In this document: positions 55,376-64,000 of the stretch, piece by piece
Layout: each line of letters starts with the position of its first letter
Numbering within the stretch: the stretch's first letter is position 1
Assembly (NCBI GenBank): GCA_034509755.1
Contig: CM067547.1
Location: 46,526,859 to 46,590,858, forward strand
From: Anisodus tanguticus
Lineage: Eukaryota; Streptophyta; Magnoliopsida; Solanales; Solanaceae
Direction: 5' to 3'
Length of the DNA stretch: 64,000 nucleotides
Position numbers and translations under genes: made by a program
Notes under the pieces: generated by a model
Database searches by the model: none
What the model was told of the DNA's origin: nothing
Seen by the model: the letters and a program-made list of their open reading frames with translations, nothing else

Positions 55376-57917
55376 TAATTTTTACTCCAATACTTTTATT
55401 TAACTATTCATAGTTCCTGAGTCATGAACGAGTGAAATATGCATTTACAAGACAAAAATGATTTTACAAAAAATTTATCCCGGTGATACTTTTCTATTTA
55501 TTTGGCAAAATCTCCTCAAGTATATTATTGTATATCATTTATACATTTTTACATATTTTTGTAATATATTTATCAATTTTATAACTAAAATACATGGGGA
55601 CAATTATTTAATTAATTGACTAAATTAATTATAATTTAATTGATAAATATTTTACTCCATAAAAATTAGGAAAATTGATTAATCAAATATAGTGTCAAAA
55701 AGCACCTCAATTTTATTATCATTTTTTTAATTTAAAAGAATTTTGCTTTTCTGGTTATTATTTAAAGTTATGTTTTAAAATTGTTTCAATTGGGTTTCAA
55801 TTTAAAGGAAATCGGCTAATCTAACCACAATCGAAATCATCCGTCCACTTTTTAAATTCAATTTGACGACCGCATTTGCAAAATTAGGCCAAGCCATTCA
55901 GACCCCTTTCAATTCGAATTTGGGCCTATCTTTTCTTTTATTTTTTAAACCGAGCCCAATCCGAATCGGACCGGACCCAATCCACTTCACACCCTTTCCT
56001 TGTTTCATTTGCAAAATTAGGCCAAGCCATTCAGACCCCTTGAATGTTTTGAATCACGTGAAGTGTATAAATGTGTTTTTCCTCTCCTGATTGAATCTGA
56101 CCCTGCTCATTTATGCTTATGGCTAGCCTGTTTGCTTTGTCTGAATCAATGAATGTGCAAATATTTTTCTTCTCTTGTAATGTTGAATCTGTTTATGTTT
56201 GACATGTCTCTTCCTTCGCTCTTGTATTTACTCTATCGAATATACCCTGATATATTTCAAGGTATATAAGATATAGAGACCTAGGTATACACCAGGTGTA
56301 CATCAAAGTTGTATACCCTTGTATACCTCTAGGTATATCATGTATCCTTTGATTATCATGTATATCAGCCCCTCTATATGGCTAAGTGTGTTAAATGTGG
56401 ACTTGCATATTTATGAATGTGAATACTTGTTAATTAGGCTCATTACGCATCTGGCTGACCTATTTCTCTTTAAGTGTGAGAATTACATGTTTTGGGCCTG
56501 CTTTATGCTTCTGCACATTGTTTGCATCTAAGGGCCAATATTTGGTTGAATAATGTTAGACTTTTATTTGCTTGGACCTGCCAATTTATTTTGGACTGCT
56601 ATAGTTAAATATGAAATGAATCATATACATGTATAAATTTACATCAACATTTTATCTACTTGCATTGTTGATAAGTTTTGGGTACTTTCTAACTCCTTCC
56701 TTTGTTTCCCCCCTCTCCTTTGCATACCCTTGGGCCTAGTGGGCCCATTCCTCACATCTGCGCAAGTATCTTGATCTGTTGGGCTAGAGGCCCAACTTCC
56801 ACATTGTTTCATCGAGTCTGGAGCTGCTGAAGGCCTAGTCATGGATGAAAATGACAAGCATTAGCATTTTTAACTGGTGGGCCGGTATGACCACTAGCCT
56901 GACCCAAACTTTTTTATTTTTAATATTTTAATTATATTTTGTAATTTTAATATTGTTGGAACCCTAGGTTAGAAACTAGTTGAAATAGTTTTAGATATGA
57001 CATTTATGTAGTTAGAACGAATAGGATCTCTTTTTTGTAAACTTTGGATTCGAGACTGAATAAAATAAAAGATTTTACTTTAATTTTTGACTTTTCGGCT
57101 TTGCACTGTTTTATTATTACGGTTAAATTAGTTTTTTTAAATCAAAATTGCAAAATGGTTTATTTAAATTAAGAAAATGCCTTTTCTTCATAAAAAGAGG
57201 ATTTTTATTGTAATTTATGCTTTTAAGAAAGAAAAACTGGAAAAAGAGACTCAAGTTTTAAAATAAAGCTTTTGAATAAATGTTGTTTTCAAACTGTGAA
57301 CAAGTTTTAAAATACTTCTTAAATAAAAATTTTCCCTAAATAAAGTCCTGTAAAAATTAGAGTTTGGGAAAGAACAGAATGTGGTTGACCTTCTTTTAAT
57401 AAAAGGACCATTTTATTACAAGTTATAGTTTTACTAAACCCCTTTAAATGTAAAGTTAAATATTTACAAAAGTAAAAAAATAGTTTGTTATTACGATTTG
57501 ACAAAAAATAAAGGATTTATATCCAAAGAAAAGCTTCAAAAAGATTTTTTCCTTTCTTACTTGAAAAAAAGAAAAGAAATGTCCGTGAAAGAGTTTATTT
57601 GGTGGAAAATGATTTTAAGTGATATGACTTTATGTATACAATATTTTAAATATTTTAAGCAAATAAAAAGTAAATTATTATTTTAAAATCCGAAGGTCAA
57701 CCACATTCGAGGGATTCTTAATACCGGGGTGCCTAACACCTTCCCCGGGGAATTACCTGAACCCTTACCTCGAACTCTGATTTTCTATAAATTTTTATTT
57801 TGATTGAAAAAAACCTTTTCTCCTTTGATTTTCCTAATTTTTCTATAAATTAAGTGGCGACTCTAATAAATAAAATAAATCTAAGAGTTCACAAGTTATG
57901 AATTAGCTTTTATAACA
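55376..57917 (+). mobile_element. Solo LTR of Ogre/Tat type (TSD GTATT/GTATC)
   Basis: Starts TGTTGACACCTAATTTTTAC and ends TTATAACA. 5-bp flanks are GTATT (55371-55375) and GTATC (57918-57922), one mismatch. It shares landmarks with the LTR at 24207-29046: the head, a TATAC/GTATA palindromic cluster at about 56230-56340, the ACCTTCCCCGGGG and CTTACCTCGAACTCTGA block, and GTGGCGACTCTAA near the end. It has no adjacent internal region, so it is a recombination product. 2542 bp. Confidence 0.82.
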
Positions 57918-58059
57918 GTATCTATATGATTTTCTAATTATGTAAAATTTTACGATTTTGTTCGTAAATATGAATGTTCATCACGACACTTGACTGACAT
58001 TCATCACCTAATCCACGAGATTCAATAAGAACTTCTCTCTTTTCATTTTTTCAATTTCT

Positions 58060-58307
58060 TCTAGCTCTTTTGATTCATTTGTTAATTTAATTTGCCAAAA
58101 TTCACTCTAACAGTCAAATTTACTAAACCATTTCCCCCTCATAATCGGTTAATAAGGTTTCTTTTATATAGTATAAAGTAACCATCAAATATTGTCTTTT
58201 TATTTAATTCTCTATAATCTATTATCATCCTAGCCCTTCCTCTTTTTTGTTCACTATATTTTCTAACTAAAAAGGCTGGACTGCTATGTGAGCTTTTACT
58301 TTCTTGT
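58060..58307 (-). pseudogene. Endogenous pararetrovirus RT fragment, downstream part
   Basis: On the minus strand a degraded frame carries RARMIIDYRELNKKT, typical of Caulimoviridae reverse transcriptase, followed by further RT-like residues with stops. It is the continuation of the fragment at 61145-61430, from which it is split by the solo LTR. It cannot be expressed. Confidence 0.75.
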
Positions 58308-59404
58308 TGTCGCGCCCGATTTTGACCTGCGGGCTTCGCGACGCGATGGCGTCGATTCCCTCCTGATGGATTAAAAATTGCTTGCTTGAGGAGTCGCCAC
58401 CTAATTATTCTAAGGTGAATTAGGGCACCTGAATGCTAACTAAATGCTGCAAAATAACTCCGATTTTATGGTCTACGAAACTAATGAGATTCTAGGTAAG
58501 GGTTCTTTATTATCCTAAAGGGAAGGGGTTAGGCATCCTTTAAGATCCGCTAACTTGCGGTTATCCGATCAAATTGTGTTAATTGTTATGCTAAGAAAAA
58601 TACATGTTTTTACAAATATAAAAAATAATGTTACAAGATGTTAATAAAATGATGCATTTTGTACAAGTATGCATTTGTATGGCATTAATATACATGTAAA
58701 GCTGAAAAAAGTATAAATATGCATTTGTATGAAAATTGATAGAAATACATGCAATGTAAATTGTATGGGTGACGAGCCTAAAAATAGATAACCTAGCGAT
58801 GGGTTTCCAGGTTTAGACAACCCTATTAATTAATTCTATGTCTACCTATTCTAAATATTTCAATAATTTCACGAGTACAATAATATTACAATGCAGAATG
58901 AAAATAAAGCTGAATTGAAGAAAGTAAAAGACAACAACAAAAAATAAATAATCTCCGAGGGGTATTTTCCTTCTTTGACTTTATCTTTGCAAGCTGTCAA
59001 AAATAAAAGGTTAGAAACAATTGAATATATATAACTTCGGATCCGTATCCAAAACAATAGATGTTCTGATTACGGAGGGCTCAGACTTAAATTTTGAAAA
59101 GATCATTCCAATCACGTCGTGGGCTGCGAACACATGACTCGTTAGTCATTTTAGTTGCCTTGCCTACCGAACATGTTGGTCTCTTGGGTGAAAAAGATTT
59201 AAGTTTCATCCTTGCCCCGAAGTTTTATTTTCCGTCTTTACAATCGTGGAGGCCTAAAAAATCGACGGATATTTTTTCATCGGCCAAAATGCGGTATTTA
59301 ATTAAAAAACAGTAAACTAAACCAAAACGGTAAAAGCGAAATCGAGAAGCAATTCTCGAAAAGACGCGATATTTAGTTTAAAACAAGAAGACAAAAACGG
59401 TAAA

Positions 59405-59720
59405 TATCCGTTGCACGGATGTTTAAATGCCAAAACAGTAACTGAAACAGAAATAATAATAATAATAAAAAAAGCGCGGCCTCGAATTCAATTTCATCGG
59501 CCTAAATGCAGTATTTATATAAATCAGTAAATCAGTAAGACAATCCGTGCACGGATGTTTAAATGCCAAAAAAGTGAACTGAAACAGAAACGAAAGAAGA
59601 AGAAGAAAAAAAAAAGCGTGCGGCCTCGAATTTAATTTCATCGGCCTAAATGCAGTATTAGTTAAAAACAATAAAACAGTAAGATATCCGTTGCACGGAC
59701 GTTTAAAACAGTAAAATAAA
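59405..59720. repeat. ~140-bp tandem repeat, about 2.3 copies, in the solo LTR
   Basis: CCGTtGCACGGATGTTTAAA recurs at about 59409, 59547 and 59688. Between them GCGGCCTCGAATT and TTTCATCGGCCTAAATGCAG recur, with variable A/GAA-rich microsatellites. Confidence 0.85.
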
Positions 59721-59884
59721 CCAACAGTTTGCAATTAAAACGTCCAACCCGAATTCTGAAATTTTCGGACCGAAGCAGGATTCGAATCTGCTTCTGAAAT
59801 CCGGCCCGAGACAGAACAATGATCCGGTTCGGATTTCGGGTCGACCCGACCCGACCCGGAAAACAAATTTTTATTTTATTTATT

Positions 59885-60160
59885 TTCAGATAACCAACAA
59901 CAACATATAAAGATATAAATCTGAAAATTTATTCAAAACGGGTCGACCCGACCCGAATCGGATTTTCAACCCGAATCGATTTCTTTCCAAATTTCAGATA
60001 ACCAACAACAAGATATAAAAAATACAAAAATCTGGAAATTTACCCGAACCGGGTCGACCCGACCCGGAACAGTTTTATTTTTATTTTTATTTTTTGTTTT
60101 AGATTTTCAGATAGCCAACAACAAATTAAAAAATACAAAAATCTGAAAATTTACCTGACC
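59885..60160. repeat. ~110-bp tandem repeat, three copies, in the solo LTR
   Basis: CAGATAACCAACAACAA (third copy CAGATAGCC…) occurs at about 59887, 59995 and 60107. Each is followed by AATCTGaAAATTTA, and the first two also by GGGTCGACCCGACCCG. Confidence 0.85.
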
Positions 60161-61144
60161 CGGATTCTTAGAAGAATCTTAGATTTTAAATTCGGATTTC
60201 AACACTTGAATTCGATTTTCGGACCTCCAAAATTCCGATTTTTGACCCCCAAAATTCAGATTTTCGACCTCCAAAATTCCCCCCTAAAATGAAGAACAAA
60301 GTGGGGGTTTTATAGATGAAAAAAATAGTTTGAATTTCAAAATAAGGGCAAAAAGTGATGATTTTTAGGCGGATTTTCGGGGTATGGGTTGCGGTTTTTT
60401 AGGGGATAGAGGTATGGGTGAAGTGGCCCGGCGACGTGGGGTCGCCGGTATGGGGTGTGGGGTCGGGTGTGGCGGCCGGGGGGTGTAGGGTTTGATTTTT
60501 TGATTTGGTTTTTTTAGGTTTTGGGAATATTGGGTTGGTTGAAAATAATAAAGGGTGTTTGGAATTTTCGGGTGTGGTGTAAATTGGTCAATTTGGTGGA
60601 AATAAAATAAAAAGGGGGAAGGGAATTGGGCCCGCGGGTCTGGTTGGAGGGGGCGAAAATAAAAGGGGATAGAATTGGGGGGTTTATTTGTGGGCTTGTG
60701 AATTTTGTTTGGGTAGAATTTGTATTGGGTTGGGAAAATGAAATGGGTTAGAAATTGTTTTGGGTTTTAAAAAAAAATATAAAAGGGGTTTAACATTGAA
60801 AATATTATTTTTGTTTTTTTGTAAAAGATGTGAATTATTTAAAATAACATAACGATGTGATAATAATAAAATATAATATTTGCGAAATATTTAATGCTTA
60901 AAAAAATGGAAATACGATGCAATTTTGCGAGAATAAAATAACATAGAATTTTCGGATAAAACTTATGATTATGATAAAAAATGCAAATGATAGTAAAAAA
61001 TGCGAATAATAATAATAATAAGAGAATTATAATATATATATATATACGCATGTATGTATATAGATTAAAATTGTTTTGAGATGTTTAAAAATATTTAAAA
61101 TTGCAAATAAATTGGAAAAGACGGGACAAAATTGGGTGTCAACA

Positions 61145-61430
61145 CTTGTATTATTCCTATGTCTAATATTTCTTTAATTTGGGTTTCAAATTCTTTTTGA
61201 TCGATTGAACTATACATAATAGGTTTACATCTTGTTGTATCATTAGGATTTATTAATTTTATTTCATCATATAATTTCTCTTTATCCCATAAGTGTATAG
61301 GGTTTTCTCCAAAATTTGTTTTTAGTATGTTGAGATATTTTTCTTTTAATATTTCTAAGTTATTATTCCTATCTATTCTAAAATTACATAATTTCAGTGT
61401 TTGTACCATTATTATGGTGTATCTTTTCAT
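61145..61430 (-). pseudogene. Endogenous pararetrovirus RT fragment, upstream part
   Basis: The frame from 61430 down to the LTR insertion encodes a Caulimoviridae-type segment just before the RT core: KPIMYSSIDQKEFETQIKEI then LDIGIIQ. The frame runs unbroken to the TSD. Removing the solo LTR and one TSD copy places it in phase with the part ending at 58307. This shows a pre-existing viral insertion later hit by an LTR element. It is a fragment; no capsid, movement or RNase H part is seen. Confidence 0.8.
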
Positions 61431-62784
61431 TATCTAATAACCCTAAAAAGCGAAGGAATATAGATGGTATTTTAACAATAATTATATCAATATTTATCAC
61501 ATAATAAGTAGGTAGCATGGAAGCAGTTATTATTAACTCAAAATTCATTTTTTAAAAATAAAAGTCTATAACCTTCAACCGATATTAACATCATAATTGC
61601 AGAGACTACACTTATCAATATTATAATTAAAAACACATAGTCTAAAAATCATACCTCTTAGCAGAATTTCAGATCACCAGAATGCTCACCAACCCTGACA
61701 CTTGACTCCCTTTTTCTTCACTAAATTCGACGGGATAAATGGTCTAGGTGCTAGGAGACTCAACAAACTCTTTCTAAAATTCTTTTTAAGATGTAGGTTT
61801 AGAGACTAATATGGTTTTAAATATAAACTTTCAAAGTATTTTTTCTCTGGTATTATGATATTATTCTTGGTATTGATTATAGACTAGGAGAGGGTTTAGC
61901 TAGACATGAATTTTTTCAAAGGAAGAGTTTTTATTGAAAAACTTTTTGAATGCCTTACAATGTTTACCAGATGCTCTTTATATAGATAACCTCTATTATA
62001 TACATGATTGTAAGATGACAAATTTTTTCTAAAAGTCGTAAAGGCTACAATGCCTTGTCTACTATTTTTTCAAAAGTCATAAACTTATCTAACTTGATTG
62101 TGATAGTTGTTTGTCTTCTTGTCATTGTGTCCAAAGTGGAATAGTGCCTTCTTTCATCTTTGCAGAGAACTTGTTGTATTTTTCTTCCATTTGTGTCATG
62201 TCCCTTTCTTGTCTCTTTATCTTTGAAAATATTTTCATCTTTTGTAGAGAATGGCTTGACTCAACTTTGTCATTTTGTTATCTTCATGGGTCCGACGACT
62301 TTTATAATTGCTGGGACCACAACTACTTTTCCCACAAATAATTTTCCTGCTGTCTTCTTTTTCCATTGGTGTCAGCTATCTTTATCCATTTTTGTCAGCT
62401 TATCTTGTCACATTTTTCTTGAATGTCTCTATTTTGCTTATTGCATCGAGTAATATGAATTGTAGTATGGGTAGTATATGACTTACTGTAGTAAAACTAC
62501 ATTGTGCCGTAACATAGTATCATACTGGGCTTCGTGTAGTAGGACTACATGATCCCATCATAGTATCATATGAGATTACATTTTTAGGCAAAAGGATCAG
62601 AAGATCCTTCTCCTTTTATCACATTAGTAGTATTTGTAGCATTAGTAGTATGTTTAGCATGTATTACATGCCTCTTTCTTTGACCTGTTATCATGTGATA
62701 TTGTTCCATAGTCCATTTGCATGTCGATATTTCATATTTATAATTCTATTATGCAAATTTGTCAGTCTCATAGTATCCTGTGAT
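61431..62784 (-). other. Non-coding region, possibly pararetrovirus leader and promoter
   Basis: No reliable protein. On the minus strand a TATA motif CTATATAAAGAGC (about 61986-61974) sits downstream of alternating A-rich and GACAAGAAGACAA-type text, resembling Caulimoviridae pregenomic promoters upstream of a leader. Since RT remnants follow on the same strand it may belong to the same insertion, but the genes normally between are missing. 62488-62574 holds a two-copy ~40-bp repeat. Confidence 0.4.
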
Positions 62785-64000
62785 CAGTGGCTGAACTTGC
62801 CCAAAATATTAAGGGGGTGATAACTACTAACTAAAATATTATAATTGAAATTTGTAAGAACAAAATATAATTTTATCAAAGATTCAAAATAACATCAACA
62901 CAATAAAAATATAATATATAAAAGGAAAGACGTACCTAAAATTAAAGTGTTGTCCTTCATTCTTTTAAAGACTTGAAATCATTAATAATTGAATCAGATC
63001 TAAAACTTTCAGCTATCTCTTTTTTAATATAAACCATCATATTGTCAGCAAGAAATTTATCCTCCATCTTATTACACAACCTTGTCTTGATTATCTTCAT
63101 TGCTGAAAATGATCTTTCTGTAGTAGCCGTAGAAACTGGAAGAGTTAAGATAAGACTGATTATCCGGTCAATCAAGTAATATGTATTCGCCTTCCCTATT
63201 TTTTTCAAAGCTTCACACAATTCAGACATAGTTGACAAGTTATTCAATTCTGGATGATTAACATCCTCAAGAATAAAGTGTTGAAGTTGAAATCTCAAAT
63301 TTGTTTTCTCTTGCTCACTAAAATTCACTGGATATAATTTTTCTACAAGAGCACATATATCATCCATATTAAATGCTTCGTAAATATCTTTAGGAATCAA
63401 ACTATTGCTTAGGCTCAAAAGCTCCATTATTTGAACATTAAACTTGTGATTCAATTCCTGCAATTGTTGATCAATAGTAACACAAAAGAGATTCACTCTA
63501 AAATGTTGACCCACTGTGATGTGATCCTGCTGATGACGAGCACGCCCTTGACACTCTATATAAACATCATTACAATAAGGAGAATCAATATCATGTTGTT
63601 CACAAAATAATGTCACATTTTTCAATAATTGATCCATCCTTCATCTCTCAACTTCTGAATTAATGTTTTTGTAGTGCTGACTAAATGTATAGCATTAAGT
63701 ATATCTTGGAATTTTTGTTGTAAAGCTTGACAAAGACAATCTGTAATTCCATAATCTCTTTCATCATGTGCAAAATCAATATGAACTCAAATGAATTCAT
63801 AATCTTATAAGCAGCATTAGCATCCCCTCGTTGAGAGTAAGTTGATCCATTTTTCCTTATATTTTGAAGAACCACACAAGTTCCATCACACATATTTATC
63901 ATACTTCAAACAGAAGAAAAATGTGAGCTCCAACAAGTATCTCCAGCTCATTCAAAGTGCCTATTTGATTTTGTCCTTTACCACTATCAAGTTCACCAAT
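62785..64000 (-). mobile_element. hAT-superfamily element of TTF/DUF4371 type, left end (runs off window)
   Basis: The tip CAGTGGCTGAACTTGCCCAA at 62785 resembles the CAGTGGCGGAnCCA ends of this hAT group. It is followed by a short non-coding end and then the transposase-like gene on the minus strand. The other end and the TSD partner (left flank CCTGTGAT) lie outside the window. Confidence 0.65.
62957..64000 (-). pseudogene. TTF-type/hAT transposase-like protein (ZMYM-like), C-terminal part, frameshifted
   Basis: The frame 63637-62957 (226 aa) ends in a hAT dimerisation domain: LILTLPVSTATTERSFSAMK, then TRLCNKMEDKFLADNMMVYI. It is preceded by NHKFNVQIMELLSLSNSL. The upstream frame 63902-63681 (CVVLQNIRKNGSTYSQRGDA, NAAYKIMNSFEF) belongs to the same protein but is frame-shifted, as is the piece at 64000-63905. 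Plant genomes carry many such DUF4371 proteins, some domesticated. The frameshifts here argue for a dead copy. The N-terminal TTF zinc finger lies beyond the window. Confidence 0.85.

Larger units (their letters stand above)
58308..61144 (-). mobile_element. Solo LTR of Ogre/Tat type (TSD CTTGT) inside a pararetrovirus fragment
   Basis: Minus strand: starts TGTTGACACCCAATTTTGTC at 61144 and ends GGGCGCGACA at 58308. Perfect 5-bp TSD CTTGT at 58303-58307 and 61145-61149. 2837 bp without coding function. It contains two arrays: a ~140-bp repeat (59405-59720) and a ~110-bp repeat (59885-60160) with GGGTCGACCCGACCCG. A different subfamily from the LTR at 55376. Confidence 0.92.

Noticed and set aside
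59423..59734. 103-codon repeat-bearing protein
   Set aside because: It is a translation of the ~140-bp tandem repeat in a solo LTR.
1..64000. CRISPR array, bacterial operons or riboswitches
   Set aside because: No regularly spaced identical repeats; the content is clearly plant nuclear DNA.

Overview
The window looks like intergenic DNA from a repeat-rich flowering-plant nuclear genome. The Au-like SINE, the giant Ogre-type LTRs and the MITE types fit Solanaceae; that family is an inference. Only two host genes look intact. One is a six-exon trichome birefringence-like (TBL) O-acetyltransferase at 14292-16780 (+). The other is an intronless PYR/PYL/RCAR abscisic acid receptor at 48318-48980 (-). 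They are 31 kb apart and show no functional link. Nearly everything else is transposable elements, mostly decayed and often nested.

Left part (1-17 kb): a 0.3 kb tandem duplication; a Ty3/gypsy pol remnant split by a SINE with a perfect 15-bp target-site duplication (TSD); LTR-like DNA with a ~380-bp duplication; a full-length but dead Copia element (7686-12938, TSD TATCA); then the TBL gene.

Middle (17-38 kb): a truncated Copia (17078-19720); a non-autonomous hAT-like piece; a truncated Ogre/Tat element on the minus strand with a 4.84-kb LTR and recognisable ORF1 remnants (20758-29046); a minus-strand gypsy LTR that contains a 1.1-kb Mutator-like element with 9-bp TSD. That element carries what appears to be the first exon of a zinc-type alcohol dehydrogenase gene (a Pack-MULE). 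Next is a second bounded Copia (33661-38068, TSD GATAG). It contains a 24-bp in-frame minisatellite and a 1.4-kb stretch with no CTG trinucleotide.

Right part (38-64 kb): an AT-rich spacer with MITEs; an internally deleted Copia (40138-42720, -); a tRNA-derived SINE with 18-bp TSD; a hAT element with 8-bp TSD (44547-47963); the PYL gene with a Tourist-like MITE in its promoter; a chloroplast 23S rRNA fragment; a CACTA element (51224-54378) with an Ulp1-like protease remnant; two Ogre-type solo LTRs (55376-57917 and 58308-61144), the second inserted into an endogenous pararetrovirus reverse-transcriptase fragment; and at the edge a hAT-like transposase remnant of the TTF/DUF4371 type.

No new multi-gene system was found. 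The observations most worth checking are the Pack-MULE gene capture, the CTG void (possibly a sequencing or methylation artefact), the minisatellite in the Copia polyprotein, and the pararetrovirus split by a solo LTR. Boundaries with TSDs were read directly from the sequence. Family names come from memory of the families, without any search.
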